Source: Frondihabitans sp. Leaf304 (lineage in GTDB: Bacteria > Actinomycetota > Actinomycetes > Actinomycetales > Microbacteriaceae). Taken from it: 64,000 bases of DNA. Numbering within the stretch: position 1 is the stretch's first letter; each line of letters opens with the position of its first letter. The notes under the pieces are model-generated. The model was not told where the DNA came from, ran no database searches, and worked only from the letters and a program-made list of their open reading frames with translations. The stretch covers positions 1 to 64,000 of the forward strand of contig NZ_LMNV01000002.1 in the NCBI RefSeq assembly GCF_001423105.1. Reading direction: 5' to 3'. Position numbers and translations under genes: made by a program. Positions 18,269 through 27,720 of the stretch are shown piece after piece.

Positions 18269-19498
18269 ATGCCCGCTTCGACCCGTCAGCCCACGTCTGA
18301 TCGCCTGGCCTTCTGGACGTGTGCGGCCGTGCTCGCCCTCGCCCTCTGGACGAGCGGTGCGGCGACCCCCGTCTACCCGCTGTACACGGCCGACTGGAAC
18401 CTCACCCCGCTGCTGACGACGTCGATCTTCGCCGTCTACCCGCTGGTGCTCGTGGTCGTGCTGCTCGTCTTCGGCGACCTGAGCGACACCATCGGGCGGA
18501 GGGCCAGCATCCTGCTCGGAGTCGCAGCGTCGATCATCGGCGTGCTGCTGTTCGCGGTCGCGCCGAACGTCGGCTGGCTGCTCGTCGGGCGAGCCTTCAT
18601 GGGCCTCGGCGTCGGACTCTCGCTCAGCCCCGCCACGGCGAAGATGATCGACATCGCCGGGCCCGCGAACTCGGCCCGGACCGGCGCCATCAGCACCGCC
18701 TCGACCGCCGTCGGGCTCGTCTTCGCGACGCTGCTCGGAGGTGCGCTCGTGCAGTACGCGCCGTTCCCGCTGCACCTGACCTACTGGATCCTGCTCGCGG
18801 TCGAGGCCGTCGTGCTCGTCTTCGTCTGGCGGGTCGGCCGCGACCGACCCGCGGAGGCCGGTCGCTGGAAGCCGCACGGCATCAGCGTGCCGCGCTCGCT
18901 CTGGGGAGCCGTGGCCGCCGCAGCCGTCTGCATCAGTGCCGCGTATGCGCTCGGTGCGGTCGTGCTCTCGCTCGGCGCCTCGATCGGCAAGCAGCTGATT
19001 GGAAGTGACAACGCGTTCGTGACCGGCGCCATCATCGCGCTCTCGATGGGAGTGATCGGCGTCGTGGCTCTCGCGTCGCGCCGCCTGCCGCTCGTCGTCG
19101 CCACGCCGGTCGCGTTCGTGGCCACGGTGCTCGCCTTTGCGTCGCTCGTCGCGGCCGGATCGTTGCATTCGCTCGGGCTGTTCCTGGCCTTCTGTGTGCT
19201 CGGCGGGGTCGGCTACAGCCTGTTCTTTGCGGCCGGCCTGCAGATCGTCAGCCGCTTCGCGCCGGCTCACCATCGCGCCGGAACCCTCTCGGCCGTCTAC
19301 CTCGTCGCCTACCTCGTGCAGGGTGCCGCCGCGCTCTGGCTGGGGGCGGAGGCCACGGCAGGAGGACTCGAGCACGCCGTCGACCTCGGAGCGCCGGTGA
19401 TCGCCGGGCTGGCACTGGTCGCGCTGGTCGCGGTCGTGATGCTGGCGGTGCCGCGGCGCGGGGCCGGGGCGGCGGCGGGTGGGTCGGCGCGAACGTGA
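18269..19498 (+). CDS. MFS transporter, drug efflux type
   Basis: A 409-residue protein with about twelve transmembrane helices. The loop 2-3 signature appears as FGDLSDTIGRRASILLG, typical of major facilitator antiporters. It lies divergent from an HxlR regulator, which favours an inducible efflux pump for toxic small molecules; the substrate cannot be read from the sequence. The C-terminus is Gly/Ala/Arg-rich. Confidence 0.88.
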   Translation: MPASTRQPTSDRLAFWTCAAVLALALWTSGAATPVYPLYTADWNLTPLLTTSIFAVYPLVLVVVLLVFGDLSDTIGRRASILLGVAASIIGVLLFAVAPNVGWLLVGRAFMGLGVGLSLSPATAKMIDIAGPANSARTGAISTASTAVGLVFATLLGGALVQYAPFPLHLTYWILLAVEAVVLVFVWRVGRDRPAEAGRWKPHGISVPRSLWGAVAAAAVCISAAYALGAVVLSLGASIGKQLIGSDNAFVTGAIIALSMGVIGVVALASRRLPLVVATPVAFVATVLAFASLVAAGSLHSLGLFLAFCVLGGVGYSLFFAAGLQIVSRFAPAHHRAGTLSAVYLVAYLVQGAAALWLGAEATAGGLEHAVDLGAPVIAGLALVALVAVVMLAVPRRGAGAAAGGSART

Positions 19499-19562
19499 GA
19501 GCGATCTCGCCTGCGAGTCACATCGCTTACCGCGGGGAGGCGGGCGCCGGGGTGGATCGCTC
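19499..19562. repeat. Weaker 64-nt palindromic element after the MFS gene
   Basis: GAGCGATC (19499-19506) begins directly after the stop codon and pairs with GATCGCTC (19555-19562). The interior is GC-rich with minor local dyads. It fits the size class of the other nested palindromes but is less perfect. Confidence 0.45.
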
Positions 19563-19712
19563 GCAAATGTGCGAGGGGAAGGGGCGGGACGAGGATCCGG
19601 CACGGCCCCGCTGACAGAACGGCAGGCGGGGCCACCGAACCGGCACCCGACCGCAGTCGCCGCTCCGAGTACGGTCGGGGCCACCACCCGCCGCGCCGCC
19701 GAAGGAGCACCG

Positions 19713-21659
19713 TTGCCTACGCATCCCCTCGAGCCCCTGTCCGCCGACGAGATCTCGGGGGTGTCTCGGATCCTGAAGCGCGATCAGGGACTCCTGAACT
19801 CCGCACGGTTCGTCTTCATCGAGACGTTCGATCCGCCGAAGTCGGTCGTCGTCGACTGGCAGCCGGGTGACGCCTGGGATCGGCAGGGGTTCGCAGTGAT
19901 CCGCGAGACCGCCGAGCACGCCACCTACGAGGCGATCGTGTCGCTGACCGAGGATCGGGTCGTCTCGTACGAACACATCGAAGGCGTGCAGCCGCCCATT
20001 ACCGTCGAGGAGTTCGACAAGTCGGAGGAGCTCGTCCGGGCCGACGTGCGCTGGCAGGAGGCCATGAGGCTCCGCGGCGTCGAGGACTTCGACAGCGCCA
20101 TGATCGACAAGTGGTCGTCGGGCTACACCGGCGAGAACGATGCGCCTACCCGCAGACTCGCGCGACTGCTGACGTTCGTGCGGCGCGGCCAGTACGACAA
20201 CGGCTACGCCCACCCCGTCGAGGGACTGATCGTCACGATCGACATGGACACGTGGGAGGTGCTCGAGGTCACCGACCACGGAGTCGTGCCGCTGCCGCCG
20301 ACGAACGGCAACTTCGAAGAGGCGCTCTGGTCACGCGAAGGTCAGTACCCGCCGCACGATGCGGCGCGAGCGCCGATGAAGCCCATCGAGATAAGTCAGC
20401 CCGAAGGATCCAGCGTCGAGCTCGACGGACACAGCCTCAGCTGGGGCCCCTGGCGGCTCCAGGTCGGCTACACGCCGCGCGAGGGCGTCGTGCTGCAAGA
20501 CGTGCGGTACCTCGACCACGGGAAGCTGCGGCCGATCCTCTACCGCGGATCGGTGTCGGAGATGTACGTGCCCTACGCCGACCCAGCCGCGACGCACTGG
20601 AACAAGAACGTCTTCGACGAGGGCGAGTACGGGCTCGGTGTGCTCGCCAACTCGCTGGAGCTCGGCTGCGACTGCGTCGGCGAGATCCTGTACCTCGACG
20701 CCGTGGTCAACGATCAGGACGGGTCGCCGCTGGTGATCCCGAACGGCATCTGCATTCACGAGGAAGACGCCGGTATCGGCTGGAAGCACACCGAATACCG
20801 CGACGGCCGAGGCGAGGTGCGCCGCAACCGCCGACTCGTCATCTCGTTCTTCGTCACCGTCGGCAACTACGACTACGGCTTCTACTGGAACATCCACCTC
20901 GACGGGTCGATCGAGCTCGAAGTGAAGCTCACCGGCATCATCTCGACCGGAGCCTTGCTGCCCGGAGCCGTAGCACCCGGTGACGAGCCCGGGTTCGGGT
21001 CGCTCGTGGCGCCGCAGCTCTACGGGCCGCACCACCAGCACTTCTTCTCGGTGCGCCTCGACATGCAGGTCGACGGGCAGCGGAACAACATCTCGGAGCT
21101 GAACTCGGCGGGGGTGCCGGCCGGTCCGTCGAACCCGTGGGGGAGTGCGTGGCAGGTCGAGCGGACGCACTTGACGTCGGAGTCGACTGCCGCACGGGAG
21201 GCGTCGCCGCAGACCGCGCGAACGTGGATCGTCACCTCGTCCGACACCGTCAACGGCATCGGCGGCCGCCCCGGCTACCTCATCGAGCCGGGAGCCGCGG
21301 CGCCGTTCTTCGCCCTGCCGGGGTCGCAGCAGCGGGAGCGAGGGGCCTTCGCGACGAAGCAGCTCTGGGTCACGGCGTTTGAGCCGCGCGAGCGCTATGC
21401 GGCCGGCGAGTACATCGCGCAGCAGCCGGTCGACCAGGGAGTGTCGCGGTTCATCGAAGGCGATCGGCCGCTCGTCGACGCCGACCTCGTCTGCTGGTAC
21501 ACGGTCGGCGTGCACCACGTCGTGCGCCCCGAGGACTGGCCGGTCATGCCCGTGGCCCGGGCCGGATTCCACCTCAAGCCGGTCGGGTTCTTCGACGGAA
21601 ACCCGATGCTCGACCTGCCGATGGAGCCGATGGGGGATCACTGCGCGCACCACGAGTGA
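19713..21659 (+). CDS. Copper-containing primary amine oxidase
   Basis: The enzyme oxidises primary amines to aldehydes with release of ammonia and H2O2, using copper and topaquinone. The cofactor-forming Tyr lies in VGNYDYGFYW (about residue 386). The catalytic Asp region is YADPAATHWNKNVFDEGEYGLG. Copper ligands are the HxH in HHQHFFSVRLDM and the His in RAGFHLKPVGFFDGNP. The length of 648 residues is typical and no signal peptide is seen. The TTG at 19713 is chosen because GGAG (19704-19707) sits 5 nt upstream. The gene stands alone; the aldehyde partner is not in the window. Confidence 0.92.
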   Translation: MPTHPLEPLSADEISGVSRILKRDQGLLNSARFVFIETFDPPKSVVVDWQPGDAWDRQGFAVIRETAEHATYEAIVSLTEDRVVSYEHIEGVQPPITVEEFDKSEELVRADVRWQEAMRLRGVEDFDSAMIDKWSSGYTGENDAPTRRLARLLTFVRRGQYDNGYAHPVEGLIVTIDMDTWEVLEVTDHGVVPLPPTNGNFEEALWSREGQYPPHDAARAPMKPIEISQPEGSSVELDGHSLSWGPWRLQVGYTPREGVVLQDVRYLDHGKLRPILYRGSVSEMYVPYADPAATHWNKNVFDEGEYGLGVLANSLELGCDCVGEILYLDAVVNDQDGSPLVIPNGICIHEEDAGIGWKHTEYRDGRGEVRRNRRLVISFFVTVGNYDYGFYWNIHLDGSIELEVKLTGIISTGALLPGAVAPGDEPGFGSLVAPQLYGPHHQHFFSVRLDMQVDGQRNNISELNSAGVPAGPSNPWGSAWQVERTHLTSESTAAREASPQTARTWIVTSSDTVNGIGGRPGYLIEPGAAAPFFALPGSQQRERGAFATKQLWVTAFEPRERYAAGEYIAQQPVDQGVSRFIEGDRPLVDADLVCWYTVGVHHVVRPEDWPVMPVARAGFHLKPVGFFDGNPMLDLPMEPMGDHCAHHE

Positions 21660-21788
21660 GGGGCTGTGTGCGCGGCGGTGGTGCTCGGCGCGGGCACCCT
21701 GTGTGGCCGGGCGGCGGCGCGGCGGTGGCGCTCGGCAGTGGGGTGCGTCGCTGGGGCGCGGATCGACCTGAGGTGGGAGGACGCCGAC

Positions 21789-22163
21789 CTAGTCGACGCT
21801 GGGGGCGCGCGTGAGCGTCACGATGGTGCTCCCGGCTTGCGATAACTCGATTGTGTCGTCGTGATTGCGGAAGGTGGCGGTATACGTCTCGACCGTTCCC
21901 GTCTGTGAGACCTTCAGCGTGAAGCCGCCACGGTCAGCTGTGCCCGTGATCTGGCACATGCCCGGCTTCGCGATCTCTTTCATTGTGCTGCCGGTGTAGA
22001 GCATGTTCGTGCAGTTGCCGTCGTCGCTGATGGTCTTGTTGGGCGAGCCGTCGGAGGCCTTCCAGACGCCGGCGATGTCGGGGTAGCTGGTGGAGCAGCC
22101 GGTGAGGCCGAGAGCTAAGGATCCGACGGTGGCGGCGACAAGGACGACGAGCTTCTTCTGCAC
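21789..22163 (-). CDS. Small secreted lipoprotein
   Basis: A 124-residue protein whose N-terminus VQKKLVVLVAATVGSLALGLTGCS is a clear lipoprotein signal with lipobox LTGC. The mature part is small, Thr/Ser/Asp-rich and beta-like (DIAGVWKASDG...), with three further Cys. GTG at 22163 starts the signal exactly; the longer open frame upstream lacks sense. No family is recognised. Its 380-nt upstream gap holds the palindrome at 22359 and the tRNA promoter. Confidence 0.75.
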   Translation of the reverse strand: MQKKLVVLVAATVGSLALGLTGCSTSYPDIAGVWKASDGSPNKTISDDGNCTNMLYTGSTMKEIAKPGMCQITGTADRGGFTLKVSQTGTVETYTATFRNHDDTIELSQAGSTIVTLTRAPSVD

Positions 22164-22358
22164 GGGGCGGCTTTCGATCTGGGGGTTCCAGGCTAGCGCT
22201 GGTGTGGGGTGCGGTGAGTGCTGCTGGCTGGGGTTGCCGCGGTTGTCTCTGGGGGGTCGGTGTTTCTTTTTCCTGATTGACTCTGGGGTCAATTGCGGGT
22301 CGGGTGCTGCGGCGGCTGGGCTCGGCTGGGGTGGGGTGAGCTCGGCCGGCTCGCGTCT

Positions 22359-22418
22359 CGACCGTAAAAGCGTCACCCGACCGTGAATAAACGCGGTCGG
22401 ATGACGCAAACGCGGTCG
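22359..22418. repeat. 60-nt nested palindrome (element 3)
   Basis: Arms CGACCG/CGGTCG (22359-22364, 22413-22418), GCGTCA/TGACGC (22370-22375, 22402-22407) and CCGACCG/CGGTCGG (22377-22383, 22394-22400) surround a 10-nt AT-rich loop. As in element 2, the outer word recurs in the inner arm. It lies between the divergent lipoprotein gene and the tRNA-Pro promoter. Confidence 0.8.
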
Positions 22419-22479
22419 GGGGGCCTCGGATCTCGCGGGTGGTTCGTGGGAGGCCGCTCGGTCGGGTATGCTTGTCCGG

Positions 22480-22508
22480 TTGCCTCGGTCGGGGCAACAC
22501 CGGATTAC
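22480..22508 (+). promoter_or_regulatory. Probable promoter of tRNA-Pro
   Basis: TTGCCT (22480-22485) and GATTAC (22503-22508) are spaced by 17 nt and lie 35 nt before the mature tRNA 5' end. The -35 hexamer overlaps a GTTGCC/GGCAAC dyad. Confidence 0.45.
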
Positions 22509-22543
22509 ATCGGCTGTTCCTCACGGTTCAGACGGAGTCATCT

Positions 22544-22620
<77 letters not shown>

Positions 22621-22626
22621 GTGTGG

Positions 22627-22655
22627 AAGACGGTCGCCTCTGGCGGCCGTCTTTT
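22627..22655 (+). terminator. Rho-independent terminator after tRNA-Pro
   Basis: AAGACGG and CGCC pair with GGCG and CCGTCTT around a TCT loop, with a single T/G mismatch, and the stem runs into TTTT (22652-22655). It separates the tRNA transcript from the operon starting at 22801. Confidence 0.85.
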
Positions 22656-22764
22656 GCGTTGGTCGGGCTGACTGCGACGTAACGTCGTCCAGGCGGCGAG
22701 GCTCCTGAGTACTTAGCACTACCGGCGCTGGCCTTTCGGGGGCACGACGATCTCCGTGGTCGCC

Positions 22765-22770
22765 TATACG
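22765..22770 (+). promoter_or_regulatory. Possible -10 box of the five-gene operon
   Basis: TATACG lies 30 nt before the GTG at 22801. No convincing -35 hexamer is visible. The position argues against the earlier possible GTG at 22756, which would lie upstream of the transcript start. Confidence 0.4.
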
Positions 22771-22800
22771 CTGGCCTCAGGATTTTCAGTGGGGGGTCAC

Positions 22801-25800
22801 GTGTTCGGTATCAAGATGCGTCGGAGGGCGGGAGCGCCCAAGGGAACGCCGGCGGAGCTTTTCGACGCACTCCGCGTTCTGAAGGCTTCGTCGCCTGAGT
22901 TGTTCCAACGAGTGCTCGCTTATGTGCTCGAAGGCGCTGACGCGATGGTCGTCTCCGAGATTGCCGGGGCGTCTGACGACCTCGTCTTCTCGCTACTCGG
23001 CTGGCCCGGCGAAATCGGCGGCACTCACTCCACCACGCATCCCGCGAGCGAACTCGCCGCGCGCATCGAAAAGGCCGATCGTGGCTGGTCGCCGGTAGAT
23101 TCCGAAGCGGCCCGCCGGCTTCTTCACGAGCGGATTGTCGTCCTGCGCCCCGATCAGGTCGTGAGACTCGGGCGGGTCCTGATCGCCGCGCGACGCTCAA
23201 AGCCGCAGCCCCGGACGAGCGCCGCGGGGCCTGACTGGCTGCCCTGCCTTCTCGTCGATGCGCTCGACCCCCGTGATCACATCTACAGCCGTGACACCGA
23301 GCGGACCGTACCCTGGCTCGCCGAGCATCGGACGACGTGGACGCCCGTCTTCATTGTTTCGTTGCTGGAGTCCGATGGCTTCGAAACCGAAGAGGCTGTC
23401 TCTATCACCCTGGCGACCGCATTCGACCGGGCGAACCTCGGGTCGTATTGGTATCGGCCACCCATCGACAACCTGTCGCGTTTGGCAGGAACACCAGAAT
23501 TCGTGGTCGCCCACCGCAAGCGACTCAGGGAGCTCGTCTCCGACTTCACCGCCGACGGCCGCCGCGAGGTCATCGAGCTGACGCGGCGTCACCCCGAGAC
23601 CCTGCTTCCGTTGCTTGACGTGCTCGCGATCCTTTTGCGCGACACTTCGAAGGGCGTGCGCGGCGACGCGATCCACGCGCTGTCCGTGCTTCCGGCCGCA
23701 CAGCAGCTCGAGTTGTTCGAGCCGTTGCTCCTGTCCGCTCCCGCCGTCGCCATCGCCGACGTGATCGGCGCTGTCAGCCGCATCGGCGACGGCAGCGGTG
23801 CCGTTGAGCGCGCACTCGCGGCGACCGATGGCGCGAAGGGCGCGGCGATCGCGCGCCGCCGCGAGATGCTTCAGACGGCCCTTGAGCGATTGCGGGCCGT
23901 CGCCGCTCCTGCCGCCGAGGCGGCCGACGAGATCACCGTCCCGCCCTACGTCCGTCCGGCTGAGCCCGACCTCGGCGACGACTTCGTGACTCAGACGCGG
24001 CAGCGGCTCGCCGTGGTGCTCGCCGAGCTTCGGAAGCGCGCTGCTATGCCTCTTGAACCGAAGGCGACGACCTGGGAGAAGGACGACCGGAAGGCGGCCA
24101 TCACGCACAGCGCCATCCTGTCGAGGGTGACCGAGGCCGATATTCGCGCCTTTGCCGCCTACCTCTCGCGAGGCGGTGCCGTGCCGGAGCTCGTGACCGA
24201 GTTCAACCACCGCCGCTTCGCCGGCAGCTTCACCGGACTCACCGTCCTGCAGGCCTTCCGGCTCCACGCGACAGGCCACGGGGGCGATGGCACCACCCAG
24301 ATTCCGTGGTGGGCGATCAGCGAAGACACGGCCGGAGGCTTTGACCACGACCTGCGCGAACTCGCCGACGCCGCCGCGCGGGTCGGGTTCGACGCTGTCA
24401 CGACCGACGTCGCGCGGCTCTGCTTCACTCACTACGGCAACGGCCTCGACCGTTTTGCCGAAGAGCACATTTGGCCCTTCTTCGTCGAACATTCGAACCT
24501 CCTGGCCGATGTTCTGACGTCGAAGGGCACGTGGATGCGGTATGGCGCCTCCTCCGACGACATCGCGACGGCCCTGACCATCCTTGGCATGATGCCGTCG
24601 ATCCCCGGCCATCTCGTGGCGCCGGTTGTCGACCTTGCACTCGGAGCGGGCAAGTCGAATCGCCTTGCCGCGCAGAAGGTCCTCGAAACGCGTCCCGGTG
24701 CTGTCGCGCTAGCCGTTGGCGCGCTTGCGGACCGCAAGCTCGAGATCCGCGTCTCCACGGCGCAGTGGCTCGCCCGCCTCGGCGATCCCGCCACGATCGC
24801 GCCGCTCCGTGCCGCTCTCGCGAAAGAGAAGCGTGAAGTCGTCCGCGCCGCGCTACTCACCTCCCTTGAGGCACTGGGCGACGACATCGCTCAAGAACTC
24901 AGGCCGGCCGCCCTCGAAGCCGAAGCCACGGCTGGCCTTGCGAACGGCGTACCCGCCGCACTCGCCTGGTTCCCGTTCGATGCTCTGCCGCCCGTCTGCT
25001 GGGCATCGCACGGTACGGCCGTGCCAGCACAGGTCGTCCGGTGGTGGCTTGCCCTCGCCCTCAAGCTAAAGGAGCCGGGCGGCGGCGGCCTCGTCGGGCG
25101 CTATCTGACCCTGCTCGACGGACCGAGCCGGGCGGTCCTTGGCGAGTTCGCCCTCTCGGCCTGGATCGCCCGAGATACGCGGCATCCGTCCGAGGAGGAG
25201 TCGCGCGCCTTCGCCGACGCGGAGGCGCCGCGTCGCCTTCAATCGACCGCCGACATGGTGAAGCGCTACCCGCAGTGGTACGCCGAGACCCCTGAGGCCA
25301 AGTTCACGCTCGATGACTTTCACGCCCAGGCGCGCCGCGAGCACGCCGCTACCTATGTCGGTTCCGCCATCGGAGAGAAGGGGCTGCTCGCCCTTGCCTC
25401 CGGCACGGCGGGGCCGGTGCTCGTGCAGGCAATCCAGCGATTCATGAAAGACCATTACCTGCGCCGGGCGCAGATCGAGGCGCTCCTCGAGGTCGCCGCC
25501 GCGAGCGACGACCTGGCCGCGACCCAGCTCCTGCTCGCCACCTCGCGGCGCCACCGCACGAAGTCGGTGCAGAACCGGGCCCGCGAGCTGGTCGACAAGA
25601 TCGCCGAGCGCCGAGGCTGGTCGACCGAGGAGCTCGCGGACCGCACGATCCCGACGGCGGGGTTCGATGACGACGGCGTGCTGCGCCTCAACTACGGGGA
25701 CCGCGGCTTCGTCGGGCGGATTACCTCCAGGAACACCCTCGAGCTCTCCGACGAGTCGGGCAAGGTCATCAAGGCGCTCCCGGCCGCTCGGCAGAGTGAT

Positions 25801-26601
25801 GAGCCCGAGGCGGTCGCCGAGGCGAAGGCCCAGCTGTCGGCGGCCAAGAAAGAGCTCAAGCAGCAGCTCGGAATGCAGGCAGGGCGGCTCTATGAGGCCA
25901 TGTGCGCCGAGAGGGCGTGGCCGGTCGCCGATTTCGCGGAGTTCCTGCTTCCTCATCCCCTCATGTCCAGGCTTGTGTCGCGCTTGGTCTGGGTGTTCCG
26001 CTCTGAGGCCGGTGTGTCGACGAACATACTGTTCCGGCCCGACGACACTGGTCAGTTGATTGACGCAGCGGACGATGACGTCGAGCTTCCGGCCGGCGGG
26101 ATCGTACAGGTCGCCCACGCTTCGCTGATGACGGCTGAAGAGCGAGCCGCGTGGCAGGCCCATCTCGCCGATTACGACGTGACGCCCCTGTTCGAGCAGC
26201 TCGCGACGGAGGATCCCATACTTGCGCCCGTCGACGGGGAAATCGTCGACCGCAAGGGCTGGCTCACCGACTCGTTCACTATCCGCGGCGCGGCGACGAA
26301 GCGGGGCTACCAGAGGGGAGCCGGGGAGGACGGCGGCTGGTTCTACCAGTATCTCAAGCCGTTCACCAGTCTCGACATCGAGGTCGTCATCGGCTTCACC
26401 GGCAATCCCCTGCCGGAGGAGAACATCCCGGCAGCCATCACCACTCTGTCGTTTAACAAGCTATCGACAGGCTGGCGCACGAAGCCGGTCGCGATCGGAG
26501 ACGTACCACCCGTACTGCTCGCCGAGAGTTACGCCGACTACCTCGCAGTGGCGGCGGCGGGAACGTTCGATCCGGAATGGGAGAAGAAGGCGCAATGGTA
26601 G
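22801..26601 (+). CDS. Giant HEAT-repeat / DUF4132 protein (YehI/MolR-like)
   Basis: The protein has 1266 residues. The N-terminal 200 residues are helical. The middle (about 250-800) has HEAT-like repeats, for example EVIELTRRHPETLLPLLDVLAILLRDTSKGVRGDAIHAL and LEIRVSTAQWLARLGDPATIAPLRAALAKEKREVVRAALLTSLEALGD. The C-terminal 300 residues match DUF4132 (DFAEFLLPHPLMSRLVSRLVWVFR..., LMTAEERAAWQAHLADYDVTPLFEQL). GTG at 22801 follows a G-run and the -10 at 22765; GTG at 22756 is the alternative. It overlaps the AAA+ gene by 7 nt. E. coli YehI and the old molybdate-regulator MolR belong to this family. The biochemical role is unknown; a large adaptor or substrate-binding scaffold is an inference. 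Confidence 0.85.
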   Translation: MFGIKMRRRAGAPKGTPAELFDALRVLKASSPELFQRVLAYVLEGADAMVVSEIAGASDDLVFSLLGWPGEIGGTHSTTHPASELAARIEKADRGWSPVDSEAARRLLHERIVVLRPDQVVRLGRVLIAARRSKPQPRTSAAGPDWLPCLLVDALDPRDHIYSRDTERTVPWLAEHRTTWTPVFIVSLLESDGFETEEAVSITLATAFDRANLGSYWYRPPIDNLSRLAGTPEFVVAHRKRLRELVSDFTADGRREVIELTRRHPETLLPLLDVLAILLRDTSKGVRGDAIHALSVLPAAQQLELFEPLLLSAPAVAIADVIGAVSRIGDGSGAVERALAATDGAKGAAIARRREMLQTALERLRAVAAPAAEAADEITVPPYVRPAEPDLGDDFVTQTRQRLAVVLAELRKRAAMPLEPKATTWEKDDRKAAITHSAILSRVTEADIRAFAAYLSRGGAVPELVTEFNHRRFAGSFTGLTVLQAFRLHATGHGGDGTTQIPWWAISEDTAGGFDHDLRELADAAARVGFDAVTTDVARLCFTHYGNGLDRFAEEHIWPFFVEHSNLLADVLTSKGTWMRYGASSDDIATALTILGMMPSIPGHLVAPVVDLALGAGKSNRLAAQKVLETRPGAVALAVGALADRKLEIRVSTAQWLARLGDPATIAPLRAALAKEKREVVRAALLTSLEALGDDIAQELRPAALEAEATAGLANGVPAALAWFPFDALPPVCWASHGTAVPAQVVRWWLALALKLKEPGGGGLVGRYLTLLDGPSRAVLGEFALSAWIARDTRHPSEEESRAFADAEAPRRLQSTADMVKRYPQWYAETPEAKFTLDDFHAQARREHAATYVGSAIGEKGLLALASGTAGPVLVQAIQRFMKDHYLRRAQIEALLEVAAASDDLAATQLLLATSRRHRTKSVQNRARELVDKIAERRGWSTEELADRTIPTAGFDDDGVLRLNYGDRGFVGRITSRNTLELSDESGKVIKALPAARQSDEPEAVAEAKAQLSAAKKELKQQLGMQAGRLYEAMCAERAWPVADFAEFLLPHPLMSRLVSRLVWVFRSEAGVSTNILFRPDDTGQLIDAADDDVELPAGGIVQVAHASLMTAEERAAWQAHLADYDVTPLFEQLATEDPILAPVDGEIVDRKGWLTDSFTIRGAATKRGYQRGAGEDGGWFYQYLKPFTSLDIEVVIGFTGNPLPEENIPAAITTLSFNKLSTGWRTKPVAIGDVPPVLLAESYADYLAVAAAGTFDPEWEKKAQW

Positions 26602-27704
26602 ACACGAGCACCACCGAGCTCCGCCCGCCCGCCGAGGTGCGCTTTGCCGACGAGCTCACAGCGTTGCGCGAGGCCGACGTGGCCTCGGGTGCTTTGCTTC
26701 CGCCGGGGTGGGTGCTCTCACCGCGGTCGGTGCGATCGTTCATCCTCGGTGACTCGTCGCTTGGCGTTCGCCAGAAGTTCTACGGCAACGATCCTCTCGT
26801 CGACCGCGCGGTCGTGACCCTGCTGGGTCGACAGGGGCTGATGCTCGTCGGTGAGCCAGGCACGGCTAAGTCGATGCTCTCCGAGCTTCTGGCGGCGGCG
26901 ATCAGCGGTGACTCCGGCTTGACGATCCAGGGAACGGCCGGAACGACTGAAGACCACATTCGCTACAGCTGGAACTACGCGCTCCTCCTCGCCGAGGGGC
27001 CCACCGAGCGCGCATTAGTGCCATCGCCCATCTACCAGGGCCTGTCGCGCGGCCGCGTGGTGCGCTTCGAGGAGATAACCCGCTGTGCTCCTGAGATCCA
27101 GGACACCCTGGTGTCGATCCTCTCCGAGAAGCAGCTCATGGTGCCAGAGTTCGGCGAGGGCGCCCGCGTCGCTGCGCGTCCCGGCTTCACGATGATCGCG
27201 ACGGCCAACCTGCGCGACCGCGGTGTCAACGAGATGTCGTCCGCCCTCAAGCGCCGGTTCACGTTCGAAACCGTGCACCCGATCAGCGACCGCGCCTTCG
27301 AGATCCGCCTCGTCGAGGAGCAGCTGACGGCCGAGCTCGGGGATCTGGCCCCCGAGATCCGGTTCGACCGGAGCGTGATCGAACTGCTCGTGACGGCCTT
27401 CGCCGAGCTCCGCAGCGGCGTCACGGCTGATGGAACCCCGGTGAAGACGCCGCAGACCGTCATGTCGACGGCCGAGGCGGTGAACGTCGCCTACGCGGCG
27501 GCCCTTGATGCCCGCTACTTCGGCGAGGGCGTCGTCACGCCGGCCGCGATCGCCCGGCAGCTCGCTGGCGTCGCCCTGAAGGATGACCCCGAAGACGCCA
27601 AGCGCCTTCGGTTCTACGTCGACAACGTGGTGCGCGAGCGCGCCCGCCGCGACCCGGCGTGGAAGCAATTCTTCGCGGCCGCCACCGACCTATGGGCGAA
27701 ATGA
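26595..27704 (+). CDS. MoxR-family AAA+ ATPase (YehL-like)
   Basis: The 369-residue ATPase has Walker A GEPGTAKSMLSELLA, Walker B VVRFEEITRCAPEIQDTL (the usual Asp-Glu replaced by Glu-Glu), sensor 1 IATANLRDRG, and the arginine-finger region SSALKRRFTFETV. MoxR ATPases work with VWA-domain partners to remodel or insert metal into target proteins; the VWA partner is two genes downstream. ATG at 26595 lies inside the end of the DUF4132 gene and has GAAGAAGG 4 nt upstream. It is the likely energy source of the operon's system. Confidence 0.9.
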   Translation: MVDTSTTELRPPAEVRFADELTALREADVASGALLPPGWVLSPRSVRSFILGDSSLGVRQKFYGNDPLVDRAVVTLLGRQGLMLVGEPGTAKSMLSELLAAAISGDSGLTIQGTAGTTEDHIRYSWNYALLLAEGPTERALVPSPIYQGLSRGRVVRFEEITRCAPEIQDTLVSILSEKQLMVPEFGEGARVAARPGFTMIATANLRDRGVNEMSSALKRRFTFETVHPISDRAFEIRLVEEQLTAELGDLAPEIRFDRSVIELLVTAFAELRSGVTADGTPVKTPQTVMSTAEAVNVAYAAALDARYFGEGVVTPAAIARQLAGVALKDDPEDAKRLRFYVDNVVRERARRDPAWKQFFAAATDLWAK

Positions 27705-27720
27705 TGAAGACCCGCACGCC

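Noticed and set aside
21660-21788. Gene in the gap after the amine oxidase
   Set aside because: The gap is G/C-rich low-complexity sequence with no start/RBS combination and no plausible frame.
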